Shown here one piece after another: positions 51,401-59,809 of a DNA stretch of 64,000 nucleotides. Location: NCBI GenBank assembly GCA_024693065.1, contig JAILLP010000006.1:212470-276469 (forward strand), in the 5' to 3' direction. The notes under the pieces were generated by a model, which saw only the letters and a program-made list of their open reading frames with translations, made no database searches and was not told where the DNA came from. The translations under genes and the position numbers were made by a program. The stretch is from Paludibacteraceae bacterium. GTDB taxonomy: Bacteria > Bacteroidota > Bacteroidia > Bacteroidales > Paludibacteraceae. Each line of letters starts with the position of its first letter. Position 1 is the first letter of the stretch.

Positions 51401-54040
51401 CTATTTTACAATATGCTTAAAGACTGACCCGTTATAAGCACAGAGGAGGTATACGCCAGGCAGGAAGCCCGCCCTTTCCATGGAACGTTCAATGGAGGAA
51501 GGATCACCTCCCTCCACATGAATCGTTCCGCAGTAATAACCTCTTATATCATAAACATATAACACTTGTTCTCCGTTTGATGCAAAGGTGGAAGGCAAGG
51601 AGGTGAGCTCCGAGATATTCTTGGCGAAATGGATACGGTCGATGTTCGCGTACGGACCTGTGATCACCAGGCGCAAGACATGCTCGCCCGCTTGTAGTTG
51701 GGTGGTCTCACCGTCAATCGTGGTATAATCGGTCCAGTTCTCCCCTTGCGGTATCTCCATGGTGTCCGTAATCGCCGCACCGTCCAGGAAGAGGCGGAAG
51801 CCCGAATGCTCCAAGCCGGAAGCCACCCATGCGCGGAACTGGTAGCGGGAGGATTCCTTCACGTTCAGCGTATACTCCAGCCACTCTCCCGCAGCCGTGT
51901 AACCCAACGCATAGCCGTCGGGATGGAGCGAGTCACCGATCGCCACGATGTCCACACCGTCCTCACGGTAGAATCCCTCCTCGTTGAGGAAATCCGTATC
52001 GTAGAAGGAGACGCTCTGTCCGCCCAAATCGTAGTTTTCCATCTCGATAACGCCAGGGATGGCAGCATCCTCGACGAAGGCGGTTTGTGGCACGACCTCC
52101 GAGAAATCAGGCAGGATGGTGACCTTCACGGAGAATATGCCTTGGAAATCCTTCTCGATACCCGCATTGTTGATGACGGTCTGCGAGTGTCCGTCGTTGT
52201 CGTGGCAATAGTTCGATCCAGCCTGGTTGGCCGCATTGCCGGAAGGAGCGCGGTCGTACACATTATCGGAGACCTCGAAGCCGCTCGAACCCTCGTCCAA
52301 GTAGATCGGAAGCACCCAATAGTCCGCCCATTGCGAAGCGGAGATGTCCGAGATGTAATTGTGCTGAATCTGTCCGCCCGTTCCTTGGTTGGAGAGCGTG
52401 TAGATCGGTCCGCAGTCCGCCAAGAGTTGTGAGACGTGGTGGATTCTGTTCCAGTTGATATGGTTGTTGTTCATGGCGGTCTCCTGATTCGTCCAGCCGA
52501 AGCCCACGGAGATGCCCGAATAGTTCATGTAGGCCAATTCGTTGTGCTCGATGACGATATCCCTCGGGTAGCCCGCACCGATGCCCACGGAGCCCTGCGA
52601 CTCGGTGGTGACGTGGTGGATATAGTTGTTCTTGATCGTATCGCGGGTGCATATCTCCGCACGGTCGGACGGGTTATAGGCTTTGTGGATCTCCGTGTTG
52701 TCGTCCTGCGAGAACTTACCGATCATGATGCCTGCCGCACCCAAGTCGGTGAAGATATTGCCCTGTATCATATCATCGTTGGTGCCCGAGACGAAGTCCA
52801 AGCCCGTCATGGCCATTTGGGCGAATATGTTCTTCTCGATGCGGATATGGTGGGCGTTCTCCACCCTGACACCGGAAGCTGGACGCTTCAGGAGGAATTG
52901 GTTACTGCTCAATGGCTGTCCCGGATGCTCGTCGAGCACGTCGAGGTGGTAGAGGCCCGCCTGCAGGTCCATGTAGCCCTTCTCGCTCGGCAGGGTGAAG
53001 TTGGTATGGGCGAATGTGATGCCCTCGAAAGAGAGGTAGCCCACCTTGTTGGAGGTGCTTTCCCCTTGGATGGCGATCAATGTCTCCAAGCGTGGGGCGA
53101 CCACCAAGCTCTTGGTCATATCCTCCCCTTCCCTCGCCTTGTAGTAGAGCACGTTCTCCGCCTCATCCAGGTACCATTCTCCCTCTTGATCAATAAACTC
53201 GTAGGCGTTCTCAAAGTAGAAGCATTGTTGGCGGGGCGGGTTGCTCATGAAGGCGGTACCCAGCATCGGGTATTTGCGGCGCCAGATCATCGTGTGCTCA
53301 GGCTCCTGCACCTCTATCTTGCAGACATTGCCCTTGTTGGTGATCTTGCTCAGGCGCAGGATGGACTCCGCCCAGGCAATCATCAGGTGCATCTCCACTT
53401 TGTTCAGCTGGTTCCAGTTACCCACTTGGTCGCTGTAGACCTCGAAGCCCTTGCCGAGCGTGTCGACCTTCGCCAAGCGGAAGAAGTTATGGTCACCGTT
53501 CTCCTTCAGGTTCGGATAGCGGGCACGGATAGCCTTCTTACCATTCACGTAGAGCTGACGGAAACGGGCTTCCACATTCGGGGCGGCCCAGATATTGTTT
53601 TCAGCGTTATGCAGGGTCCAACCCTCGATAGGGATGCCACCCGTCACCAACGGAGACTCTCCAGGATAGTTCCTATAACGGACGTAGTGGCCCGACTTAC
53701 CTCCGTCCAGGTTATTCAGCGTCAGCGTACTGGCCAGCTGATAGGTGCCCCCACGCAGACAGACCACAACGTCGCCCGTCATTGTCTCGTTCACCTTGCG
53801 CACCTCCTTCTGCGCCCTTGCGAGCGTCTTGAAAGGAGCCTCGAAAGAACCCTCATTCGTGTCGGAGCCGGAAGGAGCCACGTAGAAAGTAGCCTGATTG
53901 CACATCTCATCGTACTGATTCGACTCGCCTTGCGCCAACGTCACGACAGGGGAAAACATCATTGCAACCAATAATGCCTTACGGGTAGACGCACACGCCA
54001 CCCTTCGCAGGAATTCTGCCCCAAAAAGAAATTTTTTCAT
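51401..54040 (-). CDS. Secreted GH141-like beta-helix protein with CBM6-like domain
   Basis: An 879-residue protein with a long signal peptide (cleavage near TLAQGE). The part after residue 50 (FYVAPSGSDTNEGSFEAPF, FRQLYVNGKKAIRARYPN) matches GH141-like enzymes. Right-handed beta-helix repeats run to about 640, and a CBM6-like domain (about 670-800; AGEWLEYTLNV) follows. The end (YVYDIRGYYCG, LPGVYLLCAYNG) resembles a T9SS sorting domain. It would bind or cleave a branched glycan outside the cell; GH141 members include fucosidases and xylanases. First gene of the operon with the beta-galactosidase. Confidence 0.83.
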   Translation of the reverse strand: MKKFLFGAEFLRRVACASTRKALLVAMMFSPVVTLAQGESNQYDEMCNQATFYVAPSGSDTNEGSFEAPFKTLARAQKEVRKVNETMTGDVVVCLRGGTYQLASTLTLNNLDGGKSGHYVRYRNYPGESPLVTGGIPIEGWTLHNAENNIWAAPNVEARFRQLYVNGKKAIRARYPNLKENGDHNFFRLAKVDTLGKGFEVYSDQVGNWNQLNKVEMHLMIAWAESILRLSKITNKGNVCKIEVQEPEHTMIWRRKYPMLGTAFMSNPPRQQCFYFENAYEFIDQEGEWYLDEAENVLYYKAREGEDMTKSLVVAPRLETLIAIQGESTSNKVGYLSFEGITFAHTNFTLPSEKGYMDLQAGLYHLDVLDEHPGQPLSSNQFLLKRPASGVRVENAHHIRIEKNIFAQMAMTGLDFVSGTNDDMIQGNIFTDLGAAGIMIGKFSQDDNTEIHKAYNPSDRAEICTRDTIKNNYIHHVTTESQGSVGIGAGYPRDIVIEHNELAYMNYSGISVGFGWTNQETAMNNNHINWNRIHHVSQLLADCGPIYTLSNQGTGGQIQHNYISDISASQWADYWVLPIYLDEGSSGFEVSDNVYDRAPSGNAANQAGSNYCHDNDGHSQTVINNAGIEKDFQGIFSVKVTILPDFSEVVPQTAFVEDAAIPGVIEMENYDLGGQSVSFYDTDFLNEEGFYREDGVDIVAIGDSLHPDGYALGYTAAGEWLEYTLNVKESSRYQFRAWVASGLEHSGFRLFLDGAAITDTMEIPQGENWTDYTTIDGETTQLQAGEHVLRLVITGPYANIDRIHFAKNISELTSLPSTFASNGEQVLYVYDIRGYYCGTIHVEGGDPSSIERSMERAGFLPGVYLLCAYNGSVFKHIVK

Positions 54041-54254
54041 CGCCTACAATAATTTTATAATACAGTGTCTCTCAATAATTCACAACAATGCATAACCGAA
54101 CCTTAGACCTCATCCAGCCCAATTCCACTCAATCACTCGTAAAAAACATCTAATATTTTAGATGTAAAGGTTTGGTCGTGTTTTTCAATTCAGCAACGAG
54201 AATAGTCTGCTCACTCATTGCGCGTTTTTCCACAAAACATATTATTTACCCCCG

Positions 54255-54262
54255 CAAAGATA
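54255..54262 (-). promoter_or_regulatory. -7 box of the GH141-like/beta-galactosidase operon
   Basis: Minus-strand TATCTTTG (TAnnTTTG) about 215 bases before the ATG, implying a roughly 200-base leader. -33 element not clear. Confidence 0.5.
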
Positions 54263-54409
54263 GTTTTTTTTCAACAAACGCAATCGATTTTATGTTTTTA
54301 TTTTCGATTGGCATGGATATTACAATGGTGGACTTACCTTGTTCGATTGATGGATGGCACAATTTCTTTGAGAAAGGAGGTGTTTCCCTTTACAACATTA
54401 GACAATGCA

Positions 54410-54620
54410 CTTATAAATAATATATATAAGCCAAAAAACTTATAAACTATATTTATAAGCTAAAATACTTATATCTACTATTTATAATGGCATTTACTTA
54501 TAAATTGTATTTATAAGCGTAAATACTTATATATAACTTTTATAAGTTAGGTAACTTATAAGTCACACATATAAGCCAAAAGACTTATAAACTTCTTTTA
54601 TAAGGTAAAAAAAACTTATT
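54410..54620. repeat. 29-bp periodic array of palindromes with CTTATA/TATAAG arms
   Basis: CTTATA begins at 54410, 54439, 54468, 54497, 54526, 54555 and 54584, exactly 29 bases apart, with a last partial copy at 54615. Each unit is CTTATA, nine variable bases, TATAAG, then eight bases ending in A. The unit is thus a 21-bp palindrome with 6-bp arms; seven full copies and one half. Arms are almost invariant while the centre and spacers vary. Half-sites alternate in orientation every 14-15 bases along 200 bp. It resembles a multi-site operator or iteron array, not a CRISPR. It lies about 160 bases upstream of the SatD-like promoter. Confidence 0.9.
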
Positions 54621-54770
54621 CATGGCGATTATATGCCTAGGGTAAGGATATGGTCTGATTCTCATGGAATCACTCCAAAAGCATGTCCGCACGTATTGTC
54701 AGATAAAATAGAATGGGCATCAAGGCTATTATTTTCAGGTTCATACACATCAAAAACAAAATATATATTA

Positions 54771-54778
54771 TATATTTG
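54771..54778 (+). promoter_or_regulatory. -7 box of the SatD-like/DUF3307 operon
   Basis: TATATTTG (TAnnTTTG), 21 bases before the ATG at 54800. No TTTG at the -33 position, which would fit a promoter needing an activator. Confidence 0.55.
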
Positions 54779-54799
54779 CATAAGAAACCAAAAGGAAAA

Positions 54800-55507
54800 A
54801 TGCAGGCCACAATATCCGCAGACATAGTATCTTCGACCGCTATGGAGCTGAAACAGCTCATAGAAGTACAGCAAAGCATCAATGAGCTGATACGCCAATT
54901 GTCGGCACAGGGTTTCATTTCGTGGGGCCGAATGAGCAAAGGCGATAACATAGAATGCTACCTCAAGGATCCTAAGAATTCGTTAAGAGTCGCCCTACTC
55001 CTCAAGTCATTTATTAAAAAGACTCCTTTGTACGTGGAGTTAGACGCTTCGGAGGCGGACGATAAGAATAAGAGAAGGAAAAGACGGCTGAATCTATTCA
55101 CCACCTTCGGCGTCAGGATAGCGATTGCTGTAGGGTCCATGAGAATAGCAGAAGAGTCTTGCAACGTGTTGGACGGAGAGGCCATCTATGCTTCCGGCAG
55201 AGCCATCGAGCAGCAAAAGACATCCAACAGGAAGAAAATAACGATCAAGAGCACCTTATTCTTCCATGCGGAGGATGAGGAGCTCAACGACCGCATAAAC
55301 GCCTATCTGGGATTGATAGACGTCTTGTTCAAGAGAGCCACCGCCCGCCAATGCGAGGTCATTTTCCATCGGCTCACAGGAAAAACGGAGGAGGAGATAT
55401 CGAAACTGCTCGGCATAAGTCAATCCGCAGTAAATCAGCACTCCACTCAATTCGGATGGAAAGCCATCGAACAGGTATTAAAACATTACGAACATATTAA
55501 ATTTTAA
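54800..55507 (+). CDS. SatD-like protein: cyclase-like N-terminus and C-terminal HTH
   Basis: A 235-residue protein of the SatD type. ATG at 54800 is chosen because it follows the promoter box and begins MQATISADIVSSTA. The N-terminal ~165 residues recall class III nucleotide cyclase folds: an acidic first strand (SADIVSST), a SKGDNIECYL turn, and RIAIAVGSM...GEAIYASGRAIEQ. Whether it binds or makes a nucleotide is unknown. Residues ~180-230 (ARQCEVIFHRL, EEEISKLLGISQSAVNQHS) form a helix-turn-helix. It is followed after 3 bases by the DUF3307 gene and is likely autoregulated through the upstream palindrome array (inference). Confidence 0.82.
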   Translation: MQATISADIVSSTAMELKQLIEVQQSINELIRQLSAQGFISWGRMSKGDNIECYLKDPKNSLRVALLLKSFIKKTPLYVELDASEADDKNKRRKRRLNLFTTFGVRIAIAVGSMRIAEESCNVLDGEAIYASGRAIEQQKTSNRKKITIKSTLFFHAEDEELNDRINAYLGLIDVLFKRATARQCEVIFHRLTGKTEEEISKLLGISQSAVNQHSTQFGWKAIEQVLKHYEHIKF

Positions 55508-55510
55508 AAA

Positions 55511-56290
55511 ATGATTAAACTATTTCTACTTCAATTGGTTGCACACACTTTGTCAGATTTTTTCTTTCAGAACGACGCCATGTGTCAGGGAAAGAAAAGG
55601 AACAGCTTAAAAAGCTTCCTTTCCCCCCATCTGTTCGCTCATGTCATCATCACCCTACTTTTGTCGCTGCTCCTCGCCTCCCCTTGGGGATTCTGGTTTC
55701 CGGCATTCATCGTAGCGGGCACGCATTACGTCATCGACGGTCTTAAAAACGCGCTCCGCAAAGAGCGGATCCATCTGTTTTTCCTTGACCAAATACTACA
55801 CGTTGTGATTATCGCAGCGGCATGTATCCTCAGCTTCGAAAGGATGGAGCCATGCCAATGGGCCGTGGGGCTCATGAACACGATGGATCAGCACGGATTA
55901 AGCGTGCTTTACCAGGATTCCACCATCGCAATATTCATCGGCATACTCTGGTGCCTAAAGCCTGCCAATATCATCATCAAGAAAGTATTGTCGTATGCAA
56001 AGGTGAACGTGCCGACGGAGGAGTCGTCGAAAGGGAACGGAGACTCAATGGAGTCTGACGAATTGCCTAACGCGGGAAAGATCATCGGAAACACAGAACG
56101 CCTGATGACCCTGACATTCGTTCTGACAGGTGATTATGAAGTGGTCGGATTCATCATGGCGGCGAAGTCCATCCTTAGGTATTCGGAGAGCAAAACAGCC
56201 AAATCGGAGTATGTGTTGATAGGCACATTGCTTAGCTACGCCATCGCCATATTCCTGGGCCTTAGCATAAAACATCTATTCAGGATATGA
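55511..56290 (+). CDS. DUF3307 membrane protein
   Basis: A 259-residue polytopic protein. The N-terminal DUF3307 domain starts LFLLQLVAHTLSDFFFQNDAM and contains GTHYVIDGLKNALRK. It has about four TM helices in the first half, a cytoplasmic-looking Ser/Gly-rich linker (~170-190), then another helical region with TM near 235-253. It sits 3 bases behind the SatD-like gene; I recall this pair as recurrent in bacteria. Function unknown. Its last 11 bases overlap the end of the convergent gene. Confidence 0.85.
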   Translation: MIKLFLLQLVAHTLSDFFFQNDAMCQGKKRNSLKSFLSPHLFAHVIITLLLSLLLASPWGFWFPAFIVAGTHYVIDGLKNALRKERIHLFFLDQILHVVIIAAACILSFERMEPCQWAVGLMNTMDQHGLSVLYQDSTIAIFIGILWCLKPANIIIKKVLSYAKVNVPTEESSKGNGDSMESDELPNAGKIIGNTERLMTLTFVLTGDYEVVGFIMAAKSILRYSESKTAKSEYVLIGTLLSYAIAIFLGLSIKHLFRI

Positions 56291-56915
56291 TGAGGGACAA
56301 TATGTGCCTGACGAGTTTGATAAAACAACATTCCAATATAGTGATTAACGAGGCTATTATTAGGGAGAGTAATCCAATTTTAAGGGAAGAGGGCCTCTCT
56401 TCGTACCGTTTCAGGCTCTTTTGGTATGCCGGTTCACTTAACTTTTCAATGTAATATGAAGCATTTCTGAAATCATCCCGGGAGACTGTCACAGGCAATT
56501 CTGAGAGGGACGTGGCCTCGTTGATGTTGCGTTGTTCGTCGATGCTGACATAAACCTTGGGCTTATCGTATACTACCACAACAATGTACCGATCGTATTC
56601 GGCAACTGAGTCGATGTACCCAATATCAGACAACGAGCATTGTTGGTCACACTTATGGAAATCCCCATAGGGAGTTGTCACATCCCATGTCTCCCATCCA
56701 TCATAACGGACACCATCTATGTCATAACTCGCATCCTCAATACTGATTGTGAAAATCACGAAAAAAAGCAGAAAATTGATAACAAGGACTAATGTGATGG
56801 CAAATGAGATGGCACAATTACGTAATGTATGCTCAGAGTGTTTGTGCTTCGACCATACAAAGGTTAGAACCACACTTAAAACAATTAAGATGGAGATGAA
56901 TAATATTTCGATCAT
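56280..56915 (-). CDS. Hypothetical membrane protein
   Basis: A 211-residue protein with TM helices at about 2-20 and 36-56 and one near the C-terminus (185-205). The middle part (57-180) is a soluble, extracytoplasmic-looking domain with a Cys pair (CDQQC). No family recognised. It converges with the DUF3307 gene and the stops overlap by 11 bases. Confidence 0.65.
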   Translation of the reverse strand: MIEILFISILIVLSVVLTFVWSKHKHSEHTLRNCAISFAITLVLVINFLLFFVIFTISIEDASYDIDGVRYDGWETWDVTTPYGDFHKCDQQCSLSDIGYIDSVAEYDRYIVVVVYDKPKVYVSIDEQRNINEATSLSELPVTVSRDDFRNASYYIEKLSEPAYQKSLKRYEERPSSLKIGLLSLIIASLITILECCFIKLVRHILSLIIS

Positions 56916-56956
56916 AACGTCTAGTTACTTTAATTCAACAACACACTTATACGGAT

Positions 56957-57466
56957 TCATTCAACAGATAGGGAACCTTCCAACCTAAGCAAAGCTATTT
57001 TATTATTGATTCCGCCTCCATAGCCCGTGAGTTGTCCCCCAGCACCCATCACGCGGTGGCAGGGAATGATTAGGCAGATGGGGTTCCACCCTACCGCACC
57101 GCCCACCGCCTGCGCCGACATCCTCTCCAACCCGTGCCTTTGCGCTATCTGCATGGCTATCTCGCCGTAGGTCATTGTCTCCCCGAAAGAAATGGTGCAC
57201 ATGATCTCTGACACGTCCTGGCGGAAAGGTGTCACATTATCCAGTTTGTACCGTGGCGTGAAATCGGGCTGATGCCCCGAGAAGTAGATGTCGAGCCAGC
57301 GCCGCGTCTCCTGAAAGACAGGCAAGTCGGCCAACTCTCCCTCCTGACTCTCTTCCCCTTCTTTCTGTGAACCGATGAAATGAAGCCCCGTGAGGAGGTC
57401 ACCGTCGGAGGCAAGCAGAAGGTTGTCGAAGGATGGAGGGGTGATATAGAGGGAGGTGTAAGGCAT
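56957..57466 (-). CDS. ogt: Methylated-DNA-protein-cysteine methyltransferase (Ogt/MGMT)
   Basis: A 169-residue DNA repair protein that removes the methyl group from O6-methylguanine by suicide transfer to its active cysteine. The active motif is IIPCHRVMGAGG near residue 138, followed by LTGYGGGINNKIALL. The N-terminal ribonuclease-H-like domain is present, so it is full length. Confidence 0.96.
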   Translation of the reverse strand: MPYTSLYITPPSFDNLLLASDGDLLTGLHFIGSQKEGEESQEGELADLPVFQETRRWLDIYFSGHQPDFTPRYKLDNVTPFRQDVSEIMCTISFGETMTYGEIAMQIAQRHGLERMSAQAVGGAVGWNPICLIIPCHRVMGAGGQLTGYGGGINNKIALLRLEGSLSVE

Positions 57467-57951
57467 TTTCAGCTATATTGAGGATGGTTGTATTAAACTG
57501 CTATTTTATTCCAGATTCAACGTGTTTATTTATTGGCCACGAACAAAAATAAATAAATTTATTTACCCCCGCATTTGAATTCGCCTTGTATATTGGATGA
57601 TTTGTTGTTAATTTTGTTGTCAATTTTGTATAGGATACCCGTTGGATGAATTAGAATAACGCATATTTAACTTGCCCTATGGGTTTATTGTTTAAAAAGT
57701 TAAAATATTGCAGTAATGTAAAGGCCGCCACCTTAGCCGCCATTCTTGTGAAGATGCCCGAAGTTTTCTTCGCATAGTTTTCATATCATCACAACACCGC
57801 ATCTCGCCACATCTCCCTTCTCATTTACTTGATTTCCTGCGAATTGTTTGCAAATTCCAAGAATTTTTCTAAAATTTGTAATGAAGTTGCGCATATCTAA
57901 GACAATGGTATTTGTTTTATTTTTTATTACCAAAACACTAAAAACCAATAG
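57467..57951. other. AT-rich intergenic region at the edge of the accessory island
   Basis: Contains a minus-strand -7 box TATTTTTG at 57544-57551 for ogt. The rest is AT-rich and without recognisable gene, RNA or long repeat. The N-terminal part of the toxin fragment that follows is not found here, so this is a likely recombination junction. Confidence 0.55.
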
Positions 57952-58263
57952 AATACACAACTTTTTATTATAAATTTAATTCAGCCAACAGGTTATACGA
58001 TAAATGAATGTAGTGGGAATAATCCTTCAGTTACAAATCATTATATAGTTGTTGTGGGGAAATCATACGACAGCGAAAAGAATCAGTATTATTATCGTTT
58101 TTATGAGGTTGGTACGAGCTATCATACTAATGGCACTAGTAATATGAACAGATTGTGTGTAGACAGTGTGAATCATATTGTGAAAGGTAACACCCAATAT
58201 ATTAATGTTACAGATTTTTATACTTTAACAGAGGTTCGGAAAAACATAGGAGAAGATTATTAA
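57952..58263 (+). pseudogene. C-terminal toxin/effector fragment without N-terminus
   Basis: An open frame of about 103 residues from the preceding stop at 57949; a GTG at 58054 is the only plausible start within it. The content (NHYIVVVGKSYDSEKNQYYY, RFYEVGTSYHTNG) looks like the C-terminal tip of a secreted effector, and a secreted immunity-like gene follows 16 bases later. Polymorphic toxins often leave such orphan tips. No toxin family is identified. Confidence 0.6.
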
Positions 58264-58279
58264 TTTAACGTTTCATATT

Positions 58280-58978
58280 ATGAAAAAAATATTTTTTTTA
58301 TTTCTGTTGTTCTGTATGGTAACAAACGGTTATGCTCAGGTAGATTATAATACAATAATTGAGAGTGTGAAAGAACTTAGTTTCCCATATGTGCTGAAAT
58401 GTAAGCAAATAGATTTTTCTCGGGAATATAAAGTTGATACAACTACTTTGAAAAATATATTTAATTTTCCTTCTGAAGAAGTTGGATTTGTGGAATATGA
58501 TTACGACCAAGATAATGATATTAAAACAAACATTCGGAAAACCCCCGTTTATGCTCATGTGTTAGGTAAATTTAATTGTTCCCCAATGCTCAAATGTCTA
58601 TTAGTTAATGTGTTCATTAATAACGACCCTTTAAATGAGGAAAAAAGGTATTTGTGCGTCTTTTCTAAGGAAGGGAAACTGATAGATAAAATTATGGTTG
58701 AATATATAGAATATAGTTCTTCAATTAATAAAAGAGTTGTGATAATTAATAGCAACCTATTCCATTTGTGCGAATATGTAGCAAATGAAGATAAAACTAT
58801 TGATGAGAAAAATGGACGAGAAAAATATAATTTCTATATAAATGCCTGTGAAAAAGAATATGAAATTTCAAAAGACGGAGCTTTTGTCTTGAAAAAAACA
58901 AATGTGCATCCGTTGAAATATGATAGATATTATGATTGCGATCATGAAGATGATCCGATGATGAAGTATATAAGATGA
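58280..58978 (+). CDS. Secreted immunity-like protein
   Basis: A 232-residue protein with a clear signal peptide (cleavage near NGYAQV). The mature part is acidic and Lys/Tyr-rich with no known domain. It directly follows the toxin-tail fragment, the usual place of a periplasmic immunity protein. The IS30 remnant begins right at its stop. AT-rich and with codon use unlike the housekeeping genes, which suggests transfer. Confidence 0.6.
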   Translation: MKKIFFLFLLFCMVTNGYAQVDYNTIIESVKELSFPYVLKCKQIDFSREYKVDTTTLKNIFNFPSEEVGFVEYDYDQDNDIKTNIRKTPVYAHVLGKFNCSPMLKCLLVNVFINNDPLNEEKRYLCVFSKEGKLIDKIMVEYIEYSSSINKRVVIINSNLFHLCEYVANEDKTIDEKNGREKYNFYINACEKEYEISKDGAFVLKKTNVHPLKYDRYYDCDHEDDPMMKYIR

Positions 58979-59285
58979 ATTTAATATTCGTATTCCTACG
59001 ATTGTGAAATCAATCACCACCGACAATGGACCTGAGTTCTCCGCCCACAAATTTGTGTCCGAGAAAATCAACGCTCCTGTCTTTTTCGCGGATCCTTACG
59101 CATCCTGGCAAAAAGGCGCTATTGAAAATGCTAACAAGCTTATTAGACAGTATATCCCCAAAGGCGCTGATTTTGACGATTTCTCCGACGTCTTTATCAA
59201 GTCCGTTCAGTACAAGCTAAACCGTAGACCCAGAGATAAATTAAATTTTCTTCCCCCTTCTCTCGTTTTCTTTAATGCTTTGTGA
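58974..59285 (+). pseudogene. IS30-family transposase, C-terminal remnant
   Basis: About 103 residues of the integrase core end: SITTDNGPEFSAHKF (second catalytic Asp) and SWQKGAIENANKLIRQYIP (catalytic Glu), then the family's RPRDKLNFLPPSLVF. The N-terminal HTH and first Asp are missing. The segment that follows (to about 59310) looks like the element's terminal end. Confidence 0.85.
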
Positions 59286-59806
59286 TATTTTTGCACTTCG
59301 CATTTGAATGTACGCACTATTATAGTGTTTTAAAATTGCAAAAATTAAATCCAAATATAGATGACGATTGTTTGTGTCGAATGGTTTTTTTAGAGAATAA
59401 GATGACAGAAGAACAAGTTCGAGATATGTATGAAAATGGGAGAAGTTTTGGGGTTATTAATCTTGAAGATGGGGATTTTCTTTGTGCTTTTTATGGAAAT
59501 ATAGGAACGAGACAAACTTTATCCAATGGGGTATTAGAGAAAGTATTGTCTTATTTTTATAATAAAAATTTGCCTCCAAATACTACGTTGCTCTTTGATT
59601 ATAATTCAGAGTTGTCTGTAGCATTGAATGAATATTACTATTTTCAACATGATTTTCTTTATGAAAAAGTGGTGAAAAAAATTAATCCTGGCATTAAACA
59701 TTGGATGGCTTGTATGAATGCATTCTTTTGGTTGCAACAACATTATGGATGTTCTCCGTTTAAGACTCAAATAAAATATAAATGTTATGTTATACTAAAA
59801 AAGTAG
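59282..59806 (+). pseudogene. 5'-truncated hypothetical gene behind the IS30 end
   Basis: A frame of 174 residues beginning inside the IS30 terminal sequence. The first ~10 residues derive from the element, so the original N-terminus is lost. The rest (from about LKLQKLNPNIDDD) is a normal-looking protein of unknown family with aromatic-rich helices. A start at the internal ATG in ENKMTEEQ is also possible. Could be an immunity-like gene cut by the insertion. Confidence 0.5.
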
Positions 59807-59809
59807 AAG

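Larger units (their letters stand above)
54041..54799. other. Intergenic region with minus-strand promoter and periodic palindrome array
   Basis: Long gene-free stretch between the GH141-like gene and the SatD-like gene. It contains the promoter box for the glycan operon (54255-54262, minus), about 145 bases without recognised features, the 29-bp array (54410-54620), a further ~150 AT-rich bases and the -7 box of the SatD-like gene (54771-54778). Confidence 0.7.

Noticed and set aside
52436..53974. 512-codon open frame opposite the GH141-like gene
   Set aside because: Shadow frame; composition is that of the complement of the real gene, which has a signal peptide and recognised domains.
54172..54445. 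Small open frames before the palindrome array
   Set aside because: They overlap a promoter region and the array, and have no ribosome site or recognisable sequence.
54410..54620. CRISPR array
   Set aside because: The repeated part is split into two short inverted arms with variable centres, the period is only 29 bases and no cas gene is near. It does not fit direct repeats with unique spacers of ~30 bases.
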